This document shows, piece after piece, positions 52,332 through 62,100 of a stretch of 64,000 nucleotides of DNA (the first letter of the stretch is position 1; each line of letters starts with the position of its first letter). The translations under genes and the position numbers were made by a program. Under the pieces are notes generated by a model, which was not told where the DNA came from, ran no database searches, and saw only the letters and a list, made by a program, of their open reading frames with translations. This DNA is from Symbiodinium natans (lineage: Eukaryota > Sar > Dinophyceae > Suessiales > Symbiodiniaceae), in contig CAJNDS010002634.1 in NCBI GenBank assembly GCA_905221605.1, positions 1,091,546 to 1,155,545 on the forward strand, written 5' to 3'.

Positions 52332-54211
52332 GTATGTCCAGCTTTGGCTCGCAATGACGGCTTCATGCCTGCTCCACCCGGCGGCACCATGATCAAGGTA
52401 GCAGGAAGGCCCTTCAATGTCATACCAGGGAGACTTGGCAACTGGATACTATTTGTTTGGACATTTATCAGACAATTTTGTTAGACATGTTTTAGACATG
52501 ACAATCGCAATAATGTAGTTTCAGGCACCATCCCCAAACCAAAAAACGTTTCGGGGCTCCACCGCTACCAGGCTCCATACCGCGTAGACATCGATCCTAG
52601 CATCGAAGATTCTGTCGCATTGTTAGGATCTATATCTACTCGACATAGAGGTTGGTAACAGTGGGCGCAACATTCACAAAACCTTGGTGCGGCTGCATCA
52701 GACCATATAAGCATGAAAAAAGGCCTGTATATACATAGCTCAAGTTGAGGATGTGGTTGAAGCTGAATATGGCACATCGAACTCACCGAACCCGACCCCG
52801 TACAGTGAGCGTGCAGCTGTGACGTGCAGAGTGCTTATTCCACATGCCTCCATTGAAGCCCCAATCAAGTGCAGCACTGGCAAATGACCATCAGCCCATC
52901 AGCCGAGGAAGAGCTATATGATCAAGAAGGCCCGCGACCCAAACCGGGCTCAACATGCCTTCATGAACCTGCTCTCCACTTCCAAGGCCGCTCGGCTTGC
53001 CTCGTCCGGTTCACTTTTGCAGACCATGTCGGCGAACAACCGCTTCATGCTAGAAAAAACGCGGTGATGTCGTATGTGAAAGGTACATATACGAATTCTG
53101 ACGGCATGCAAGTGTCAGTGGGTTGATATACCAGGTGGCCCTGCAGACCCTGGAATGCCCCAACCCTACGAGCAAACCTGCTCTACACCCCTTAACCCTA
53201 AACCCTAAACTCTAAACCCTCAACTCTAAACCCTATACCCTCCACCGGCAACAGCTGCAGGCCCACGCCTCACCGTCGCTGTACGACGAGCTGCCCCCCT
53301 GCCGCACCATGCCCGTGCTCAGGGCCCCAGTGGAGTACCAAAAGTAGTTAGATTTTAGGGAACTCTCCTGGTTCCGATGCCCCGAGGTGTTGCGACTAAC
53401 AGGTACTCTCCCTGTCGTACGTCAAGCGCATGGAAGTCATGGAAGGCTCTGTTCTGTTTAGGGTTTAGGGTTTAGGGTTTAGAGTTTAGGGTTTTGGGTT
53501 TTGGGTTTCAGAAATCGATGGTCACACCTCTTGTATGAACAAGCGCCGGGCAGGCAGGCTTGGTCTTTGTCAGGCTGCCTTGCCGCAACCGGACAACTAA
53601 GGTGCATCGATAGCACTGACGACTTTGGTGCCGACAGGCCTTTACCTTGAACGCTGTTGCGGGTCCGGCCGAGGCTTGTAAGAGGATTTAGGGTTTAGGG
53701 TTTAGGATTACAATGTTGAATGCCAAATTCCTAGTCCTGACTCCAATTCGGACATCTGCCGCAGCACTACTCGGTGGACTTCTTTCAGCCTACTTGGAGG
53801 TTCATGGATGGTTGTAAGTGGGGGGTAACTCTACTTATAACTGGTCAGAACCCTTTTGTAGGGTACTTATAACCCTACTTATAACAGCCCATGAACCTTC
53901 AAGTAGGGATACGGAGTTTAATGAGGGTTGAGGGGGTTAAGTAGGGATTGCCAGGTTTGCAAGGTTTGCATTCAGGAATGTATAACTTAAGTAGGTCTCA
54001 GTACTGGATGCCCCATAAAGATTCCTGACAGGCTGCGTAAGAGACCGTCACAAACCAAATGTGAGCAGAGTAGAGGCTGCTGGGTTTAGGGTCCATAAGG
54101 CTAGAGTTTAGGATTCAGGGATTAGGGTTCAGAGCTTAGCATGCTTGCCCACGTTCTCATTCAGCCCTTTTCTTCAGAAGGCGTCGCTTGTACTGCAAGG
54201 CTCGAGACGCG
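52332..54211 (+). CDS. exon chain, unknown protein
   Basis: Exons: 52332-52397 (or to 52404 with a GA donor) reads VCPALARNDGFMPAPPGGTM, IK; 52525-52654 reads TIPKPKNVSGLHRYQAPYRV, DIDPSIEDSVALLGSISTRH, RG; 52908-53063 reads KSYMIKKARDPNRAQHAFMN, LLSTSKAARLASSGSLLQTM, SANNRFMLEKTR; 53261-53329 reads AHASPSLYDELPPCRTMPVL, RAP; 53403-53450 reads VLSLSYVKRMEVMEGS; 54181-54211 reads ASLVLQGSRR. Most acceptors are AG|G; donors include GTAGCA, GTAACA, GTGATG, GTGGAG, GTTCTG (just before TTTAGGG) and GTAAGG. Phases agree for the first two joins (with the GA donor) and the last two; the join at 53064 is unresolved. Strong coding composition, no family recognised. Confidence 0.55.
53456..53510 (+). 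repeat. TTTAGGG array just after a donor
   Basis: Begins five bases after the donor of the exon ending at 53450. Confidence 0.9.
53789..53908. repeat. palindromic element family D, copy
   Basis: CCTACTTGGAGGTTCATGGA and CCCATGAACCTTCAAGTAGG ends are inverted copies. Confidence 0.95.
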
Positions 54212-54239
54212 GTAAGGCTCTCAGCCTCGAAGATATTTG

Positions 54240-54390
54240 GACACTTGGGGACGACATGAACTCTAAATGGGGTTTAGGATTGAGGGTTTAGGGGTTCATA
54301 GGGGTTCATAGGGGTTCATATTCATTAATAGGAGTTATCGTAGTACACGGTGTTTGACCACAATTACAGTGTTCATTTGGTCCTCAAAGC
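54240..54390. repeat. element family B, degenerate copy
   Basis: ACTTGGGGACGACATGAACT at the left and GTTCATTTGGTCCTCAAAG at the right, with a GGGGTTCATA triplication between. Confidence 0.75.
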
Positions 54391-54519
54391 ACCCTAGTCT
54401 CTCACCTCGACATAGGGCACGCAATCTACGGACAACATGCAGTGGCATCTTTTCTAGCAGCGTGCAGTTCAGTGTGCGGACAGCAGCCGAAGTAAGCATA
54501 GTGCACCTGACGGAAAAAG

Positions 54520-55393
54520 ATGGCTGGAGCAGGTGGCGCGGTTGTTGCCGCAAGACATGGTGGTGGTGGATGCTCTAGTCGGGGCGGTGGGAGAGAGTGG
54601 GGAGACTATGGTCTACAGAAGTATGTGGACCGTTACCGGGCAGGATCCGAGGGCTATTACCGGCCCTTCCGTGAAGCGACCAATGAGGTGGTCTCGGGAC
54701 CCAGGGCCGAGTTGCCCGCGTCAAGGGACTACTCGCTGGATCGTTCGGATACTGCCGCGAAGGAACGCAAGAAGAGGGCGGAGATGGCCAAGATTATCAA
54801 GAAGTATGACAGGAACCGCACGAAGAAGTTGGAGCGGAAGCAAGTAATCAGGCTGCTCACTGATACCGACTTCTCCACTCCTCCAGGTACTCAACCGAAG
54901 AAAGAGTGCGTGGACTTTTTGTTCAAGCTTTGCGACACATCCGGGGATGGTGCCATAGATGCCTCCGAGCTTGAAGAGATGCTTGCGGTGTGGCAGACAT
55001 TCACAGAGAAGCGCGAGATCTTCGAGCAGAAGCTGAAGCAGTATGATACTTCAGGGAATGGAGCGCTGTGCAAAGACGAGCTGCGCGCATATCTCGCGGA
55101 CCTCAACGCTGGAAACCCGGTGCGCGATGAAGATGTAAACTGGATAATGAAAGCAGCAGATGTCGTGAAGGATGGGGAGTCTTGGTAGGTCAGTGGCACC
55201 CTTTCTTTTTCTTAGTGCAAGGTTCCCTTATAAGCCTTATAAAGTAGCCAACCCAAGAAAAAGGGTGCTCTTATCAGACTATGGTTACTGGGCTGCCAAG
55301 GAGTTGGGGTTGATGGAGATGTCCATGGCCACCTCTATTTGGTACGGACACGTAGAACAGAAATATCGTAGTCGGTGCTGCTCGATTTGCTAA
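54520..55393 (+). CDS. calmodulin-like protein with four EF-hands, one GA-AG intron
   Basis: Calcium-sensor type protein of about 249 aa. Exon 54520-55176, intron 55177-55300, exon 55301-55393. Residues 1-90 are a Gly-rich, then basic, non-domain N-terminus. EF1 around residue 97 is degenerate (DRNRTKKLERKQ). EF2 at 139-150 (DTSGDGAIDASE) and EF3 at 176-187 (DTSGNGALCKDE) are canonical. EF4 is created by splicing: DVVKDG from exon 1 and ELGLME from exon 2 make a 12-residue loop ending in Glu (214-225). The C-terminus reads SIWYGHVEQKYRSRCCSIC. Without splicing the frame stops after KDGESW, losing EF4. The GA donor with an AAG|GAG acceptor is the only junction that restores the loop length. 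ATG at 54520 is the first in frame. No signal peptide or membrane segment. Confidence 0.9.
55177..55300 (+). mobile_element. family J element acting as an intron (introner-like)
   Basis: 124-base GA-AG intron of the EF-hand gene. CACCCTTTCTTTTTCTT near the 5' end pairs with AAGAAAAAGGGTG near the 3' end, and the whole is similar to the intergenic repeat at 23279-23386. Confidence 0.75.
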
Positions 55394-55418
55394 AGGCAAA
55401 CTCAGAGAGGCTCTCAAC

Positions 55419-55562
55419 CCTGGGGAACACATGAACCCGAACAGGGTTTATGGTTGATATATGGGATATGTGACCCCAATTCTAGGGTTCTTATACCTTA
55501 AAATCGGGATGGTAGTAGTATAGGAGATATGACCACAATTTTAGGGTTCATCTGGTCCCCAC
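55419..55562. repeat. element family B, duplicated inner part
   Basis: CTGGGGAACACATGAACCCG at the left, GGTTCATCTGGTCCCCACGG at the right, and two copies of the GATATGTGACC/CCAATTCTAGGGTTC part. Confidence 0.85.
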
Positions 55563-55820
55563 GGAAAGAGCAGCGGCGCCAGGCGTTTCACTGCCAATCG
55601 CTCCCGATCCCTCCCCCCCTCTGATATGCAGTCCCCTCACGGCTGATTTCAGAGCATCCCCCCAGAAAAAAGACAAATGCATAAAGTCGTTCAGCCGGCT
55701 TTGCAAGTGGTAGAAGGAGCCCGCACACAACGACCCTGGACAATCCTGCGTCTTTAAGCCCGTAGCCTCAACCTACATTTAGGTTTAGGGTTTAGGGTTT
55801 CCGTGGTGACGCCTGCGTAG

Positions 55821-55882
55821 GCCGGAGCTCGCAGCTGTGGTCAAGTACGGCACCCTGGCCAAGGGATTGGCTCTAATTTCAG
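55821..55882 (+). CDS. candidate exon, unknown
   Basis: GTAG|G acceptor and GTTCTC donor. The frame reads PELAAVVKYGTLAKGLALIS. A family F element follows at 55898. No domain recognised. Confidence 0.45.
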
Positions 55883-55897
55883 GTTCTCATTACTTGG

Positions 55898-55985
55898 TTT
55901 TGGGCTCCTTATTATCAGGGCATCCTAGTACTTGGGGTCTAGTTTAGGGGCCCCCTGTTGTCGTAAACCCCCCATGTAGGGTCTT
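55898..55985. repeat. element family F, copy
   Basis: GGGCATCCTAGTACTTGGGG, AGGGGCCCCCTGTTGTCGTA and AACCCCCCATGTAGG, as in the copy at 5713. Confidence 0.8.
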
Positions 55986-56118
55986 ATTCGGCCGGGAGAA
56001 GGCCTTGAGCATCTTGGGGTTTTCGGAGGGTTTCGGCTCGTGGGCCCTCATGCAACCCTAAGCCCTAAACCCTAAACCCTAAACCCTAAACCCTAAACCC
56101 TAAACCCTAAACCCTAAG

Positions 56119-56195
56119 GGCCACGAGTGCTTTGGAGCCCGACTCGCTTTCATGAAGCACGGGTCTGGCGAGAATGCACACCCTAAACTTGGGAG
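56119..56195 (+). CDS. candidate exon abutting element A
   Basis: CCCTAAG|G acceptor directly at the end of a CCCTAAA array (56054-56117). One frame reads GHECFGARLAFMKHGSGENA, another PRVLWSPTRFHEARVWREC; the latter matches the phase of the exon ending at 55882. The donor GTTCCC belongs to the start of element A. Frame undecided. Confidence 0.35.
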
Positions 56196-56516
56196 GTTCC
56201 CCCATATACTGGCACTTAATAGGGAGTTTAGGGTTTAGGATTGGGGGTTTAGGGTTTAGGGTTTAGGGTTTAGGGTTTAGGGTTTAGGGTTTAGGGTTCC
56301 AGTAAGGACTGTTAGTAGAATTACAGTACTCCCTATTATAATCCCCATTCAGGACTGTTAGTAGAAGGGGGGACATCCTTCATCAGGATTACAGTACTCC
56401 CTCTTATAATGCCTACTAAGGACTGTTAGTATAAGGGGGGACATCCTTTACAGGGATGACAGTATTCTCTATGATCATCCCTACTAAGGACTGTTAGCAT
56501 AAGAGGGGAAGCATCC
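56187..56516. repeat. element family A, tandem and interrupted by TTTAGGG
   Basis: CTTGGGAGGTTCCCCCATAT starts the element. A TTTAGGG array (56226-56297) interrupts it. Then three right halves follow in tandem, each with AGGACTGTTAGTA and GGGGGGACATCC. Confidence 0.9.
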
Positions 56517-57523
56517 CTAAACCCAAAACCCTAAACCCTAAACCCTCAACCCTAAACCCTAAACCACGAAAAGTTATCGTAAGCTCCGAGACATGGCACT
56601 TGGGGTTTTTCGCGTTCCGCACTTCGAAGCACGGTCCTTGCAGGGGCGGCTTCTATTGCCACAGTCAGAACTGCTTAGGGTTTAGGGTTTGGGGTTTGGG
56701 GTTTAGGGTTTAGGGTTTAAGGTTTAGAACTGCGCCCGCACACAACCCGCGCAAGGTCTGTGAGTCCTGCTGGTCTCAACCCTCAAAGGGTTTGTGGTTC
56801 ATGTTCTTTAGTGGGGTTATAGTAGGATAGGGTATATGACCCTAAAAGGGTTTACCGTAGTAGGGGTTATAGTAGTACCTTGTCTATGATCCGTTGATAC
56901 TCAATTTCTACACATGGATTCTACCAAGCACGGAGGCCCATCTTGGGAAACCTCCGACATCCGGTCCAAGGCCGTAACGGAACTGAAGCTCTCTGAAGCC
57001 CGCTATTGTCCCATCTATACAGCCTCCATCCCTAAACCCAAAAAATCCTGAACCCTAGAACAAATCCTAAAGTCCTAAAGCCTAGAATGATCTGGAATGC
57101 CTAAACCTTGCAAACCCTAAACCCTTGCATGCCTTGCCGTAGCCTCAGTGCATGTCGATGTTCATGGGACCTTGTCGCTCGTCACCGGGGTTTAAGGTTT
57201 AGGGCTACAAGGGTGCCCCTTAACGCCGATTTCCCCAACAAAGAAGGATCTCAAGCACAAGGTGTCCTGCAACCCTCAACCTTATCACCCGAAACCCGAA
57301 ACCCGAAACCCGGAACCCTAAACCCTAAACCCTGAACCCTAAACCCTAAACCCTAAACCCTAAACCCTAAACCGAAGCGCTAACGTGGAACCCCAACCCC
57401 AGGCACCTTCATGGCTGATGCGATCCTCGTCTGCCTTGCAGCGCGGCCCGCGCGCTTGATCAAGAGCCAGGAGGCACTGAGGCGCGAAAGGCGAAGTTGA
57501 GTTACCTTACTTAACAGGATGGG

Positions 57524-57608
57524 CTAGTATAGCCTCTCACCCCTCAAAAAAAGGCCCTTTGTAGGGTTGATTTTATGGGGATTATAGGGCCTAATAGCCC
57601 ATCCTGGT
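57524..57608. repeat. palindromic element family C, copy
   Basis: ACAGGATGGGCTAGTATAGC and CTAATAGCCCATCCTGGTA ends; AAAGGCCCTTTGTAGGGTTG inside. Confidence 0.95.
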
Positions 57609-57714
57609 AGCCAAGGGTTGAACTTTAAGTCTTTTGGGTTTCCCTGTTTAGTAGGCATAATCAAGCCTAACCTTTTTGGTCCCCTTGGTCATTGGAGAAG
57701 TAAGTTTAAGGTTA

Positions 57715-57828
57715 CCTTGAGAACAATATGAACCCTAGAGGGGGTTGTGGTTCACATAACTTAGTAGGGGTGAAAGTGGTATAGGGTCTATGACCCCAAT
57801 TTTGGGGTTCATGTGGTCCCCAAGGTTA
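57715..57828. repeat. element family B, copy (inverted)
   Basis: ACCTTGAGAACAATATGAAC, GTTGTGGTTCACATAACTTA and GTTCATGTGGTCCCCAAGGT. Confidence 0.9.
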
Positions 57829-58282
57829 CAGGATTTTGCGCCTGTGTTCAATTGCACATGTCTCGCTTGGGGATGCTAAAGGGTGTAGGTAGGATGTCTG
57901 GGTTCTCCAGAAGCTTGTGTTGGAGTTTACACGGCCTTCCACAAAACTTTGAATCTACAGTTGTAGTTGCGTTCTCTACACCCACCCACCCACCCACGCG
58001 GGTCCCGATTCATCGAAACCCTCAACCCTAAACCCAAAATGCTTAAGTTGGATTTGGGCGACCACTACCGCCCAAACGACCACAAGCTTTAATTACTGTA
58101 TATATGATTATGTTGTGATACAACAAGGCTAACAACCAAGACGTTATGAGAAGGACAAGCCAATTGCGAACGTCGTAGTAGTTCCCAGACCTCGTCGTTG
58201 GAGAGGCGTTTGGCCTTGATGCTGGTGCCGAAGCCTGGATGCTTGCGTCTGCAGATAAGGGTTTAGGGTTTAGGCTTTAGGG

Positions 58283-58383
58283 TTGGGATGTTCCCCATTC
58301 AACTAGCAGTCCTTAATGGGGAGTATAACAAGGGGCACTATCATGTTTATTCAGGACTGTTCGTACAAGGGAGAACATCCCAA
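58283..58383. repeat. palindromic element family A, copy
   Basis: TTGGGATGTTCCCCATTCAA and GTACAAGGGAGAACATCCCA ends; GCAGTCCTTAATGGGGA and TATTCAGGACTGTTC inside. Confidence 0.95.
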
Positions 58384-58918
58384 AATAAGGATTGATGTAG
58401 GTCCAAGATCCCCGCCAAAGCCTTAAGCCCCTAACACCTGCTTAGGGTTCAGGGTTTTGGGTGCAGGGTTTAGGGTTCAGGGCTTAGGGTTCAGGGTTTA
58501 GGTTTTGGGGCAGCAGCAAGAAGGTAAATATGATGATGAAAATCTGTGGGGTGGGCATGCAGAAGTATCTCCTCGATTGGGGTTCCCGAATGGACTTCGC
58601 TCTTGGATATCATCTATTTGGGTTTTCTGCAGCCACACGGTTCTTTCCTATGTTGGGACTTTAACCACCATAATTGTTCAGTGTGTATATACATATACAC
58701 ATATATAGGTACACATGTGTGTAGCAAAGATTTCTAGGCCAGAGCCTGGAAACCCCTCCAACCCTTCCATTTCTAGAGCCTCAGGAAGTAGGCGGTGTTG
58801 GGAGTTGGCGGCTTGTCTCGGATGCCTGCAAGCCCAAGAGGCAGTTTAGGGTTTAGGGTTTAGGTTTTAGGCATCCCAGTTCTGAAGCAACAAGAACCCA
58901 CGGGCATGTGCTACGACT

Positions 58919-58990
58919 CCCGAAGATTCATATGAAACTGTCCTGCAGCATCAAGGCACGATTGACGACCTGGTCCTCACATACAGCGTC
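58919..58990 (+). CDS. candidate exon, unknown
   Basis: The frame reads EDSYETVLQHQGTIDDLVLT, then YSV and a stop at about 58990; a GTCTAA donor precedes the stop. It is followed by TTTAGGG units at 59010. Acceptor uncertain (two AG options). Confidence 0.35.
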
Positions 58991-59159
58991 TAAGATGCCA
59001 GGGAATGGATTAGGGTTTAGGGTTGGCAGGTTCCTAAGCCCTGAACCCTAAACCCTAAACCCTAAACCCCAAACCCTAAACCCTAAACCCTAAACCCTCC
59101 AAAGGTTTCGGGTTTAGGGCGGAGGGCAAAGTCGGGGTTTGGGGACATGGACCTCGCAG

Positions 59160-62100
59160 CCCAGACCGCGGGAAGCCACAAGTGGCGCATGCCCTACACA
59201 GGATCTGGGACAGGATGACTTGGAGGGTTATACCCTAGAAGTTTCGGGTTTAGGGGTTTAGGGGTTTAGGGTTTAGGGTTTAGGGTTTAGGGTTTAGGGT
59301 TTAGGGTTTAGGGTTTATCCACAAGCGCTGCTCACAGGCAGGGCTAGAGGGTTAGGGGTACCCTAAAGCCCTTAAAACTTATTTTTGAACCCTGAATCTG
59401 TTGCGACTCTGCCCAGCCCAGCCCAGCCCATACTCCTACACTAGGGAGAGTGTTGCTATGTCAAAAAGGGGTGATCCCAGATTCAAAAAGCCCGAAACCG
59501 CAAACCCTTAACCCCCGCCCCCCCCTAATTTGGAATCAACACCTGTCCAGAAGTTCGGCGGGAAGGCTTTGGCCACCTGGAGACAAAGGACAGCTACCCA
59601 AGAAACAAATAGGGTTTGGGGGTTCTTGTAGTCTTTTTTTAGGGATCATAAGGGGACACTCGTCTTATGTATTCCCACCCTATATATGGCTCCCCACACC
59701 GCCGAAACTCCAGCAAAGCCCTGAGCCAAGAATCCTGTTGCTGGCCTGTTTCACCACGTCGGAGCCAATGCGCTGCTCAGAGGTTTGAGGAACGGCAGGT
59801 TTTCTTCCCCTAAGCCCTAAGCCCTAAACCCTGGTACTTGGTCGGGCCACGGAGAGGTAAAAGAAGGACAGCCGAGATCTTGTTGGGCTGCATACTGATA
59901 CCAAGACCTTTGTGGTCTGAAGCCGCCATGAGCGATTTCGGGTTTTGGGGTTTTAGGGTTGGCGTTTAGGGTTTGGGGTTCAAGGTTTGTCAAAAAGGAT
60001 TCAGGGTTTGGGTTTTGGGGTTTAGGTTTAGGGTAAGAGGAATTCCCTTTTGAGGACGTGGGAGGCTTATCCTCATCTGTTTCTGGGTTTAGGACTTGGG
60101 GTTTAGGGTTTAGGGGATCCTGCGACGTTTCCATTCTTTGTGTTACACAAGGGCCATGTTAACTTGGACATCTTCTGCCAGCAATTTGGAGGGCCTGTGG
60201 CAGTGCGGTGTAGGCCGTCGGGAGAGACCCTCGAAGACTGCGCGGCCAAAGCCTTGCTGAAAAGAGATCCTGCGAGCCCGCTGTCTAAACCATTGGGGGG
60301 GGAAGGGGTGATCGAAACCAATACACCTTCTCGGTCCCCGAATGGGACATGAAATGTACACGGCAGATGGCCCCCAAAAGGGCTTAGCTTCGATCCGCCC
60401 CATCCATCCAAGGTTTTAGTGTCGCTTGGAGCCTGTGTCCAAATCCTCTTGTCCCTGTCCGAGAGAGAGACATACATCGGGAGAGGCCTAGCACAAAAGC
60501 GTATAGTTACATGAAATGAATATTTGCATATACACACATATACACACATACACATATATACATATATATATCTATATATATATATATCTATATATATATA
60601 TATAATTCATATATGCATGTGTCCCACATGTCCTTGAACCATACTGCCCTCCGCCCCTCCTCCGAAACCCTGAGCTCTCCATTGTTTCGAATCGCAAGGG
60701 GCTGCGAGCCCATCATGGCCCGTCTTTTGAAACCCCTCCATGCTCAGGCCTCAACCCTCCTACTCTCTCGCCCCTCTCCCCCCCCCCCCCCCCCCCGTTT
60801 CGGCGTTCTAGGGATGAGGGTTTCGGGTTTAGGGTTCAGGGTCCCTGGGTGTAGGGTTTAGGGGATGAGTTAGTCCTGGCATGGAGCAGCTTCGGGTTCG
60901 CTTTATAATCCCTGAAAGTAAGAATCCCTCAACGCGAACTAACACCTTCAAGACGTTGCTCTTCTTACATCTGACCCATATGTACACACATATTTCTAGA
61001 GCCCCATGCCAGGAGAAGGCGAATCCCACACAACTCAAGGACGGGCGGAGGGTGCAGGCTTGATCTTGGGGGGTTGCAAGGGTTTAGGGTTCAGGGTTTA
61101 GGTTAGGGTCAAGCCGTGGCCTTGCCATGTTCAGAGTCCGAGATTGTAGTTATCTGTTGGATGTGGCTTAAGATGGTTTTCACGTGCTCGTTTTGCTTCT
61201 GCATAGAGCCAGGACCCGAGGGTCTCTGAGATGTAGGTTTGAGCTCGAAGTTTATGCGCAGGCGTTCAAGAGGATACACAGCTGTTGGCACACGAAGCAG
61301 ATAGGTTCGCATGGCCAAGGCGAGGGAGATGTCTGCTTCATCTTCTCCTGTAGGGTTTCCGCGCCAGCTTTCAAAGCCAGTACTTCTGCAAGGAGGGCCC
61401 CCTAGTTATAAGTAGAATTATAAGAACCCCTAAGTTATCCGAAATTAAGCTATAAGTCCCTGACTACAGTTAGTATAGTAAGGGGGCCCCTTGTAGTAGA
61501 AGCAAGCCGTGCGATGTGCTGGCAGGAGATTGTCCGGGAGGCACTCGGCATGGGCGTCGTCTACTTCAGCGGTACAGAGTCATGGAACGTGCTAGTTTTT
61601 TGTCGAAACCCATGCCTCACACAGAGGTTCTGATGGATGATATCATCGTGTGAATTCGGTGCATCTCCGTGTGCCTTCGCCAACTCGGTTTCTGGACCAA
61701 GCAAGCACAGACACTGCAGCATACAGGCCGTGGCAATCGCCATGCAAGAGACCCAAATTGACACTGCCGCATTGCATGATCATGCTCTCAAAGCACTGTT
61801 CGGCGTCCAAGGTTTTCTTGAAATCACGCGAAAACCCTCTGGCTGAAACAGGCATGGACGAAGGAGGAGGGCCACCTCGCAAGACTGCAGAAGCTTTGTG
61901 ACTCCAAGGCGCCCCTGGCTCGGGGTAAGTGTCCATGAGGGTTTAATGATGCTTGAGGGCCTGTGGGTGCCATATGATGAGACTTGCAGGTAAACCTTTG
62001 GAGACACTTCGTGGTCTAGGGCTGGCCGGTTCTCAGTTGTCGAACAGCATCGCTATGCAGCCTGAGTCCTGTCCTGCATCAATGGCAATCGCTCTTTCAG

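Larger units (their letters stand above)
56517..58918. other. repeat-rich stretch with isolated exon-like pieces
   Basis: Element B at 56777-56890 and 57715-57828, element C at 57524-57608, element A at 58283-58383, CCCTAAA at 57296-57373, TTTAGGG patches at 56678-56730 and 58440-58510. Exon-like pieces: about 57410-57480 (ARPARLIKSQEALRRERR) on plus, and 58165-58256 on minus (RKHPGFGTSIKAKRLSNDEV). Neither could be linked to neighbours. Confidence 0.4.
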
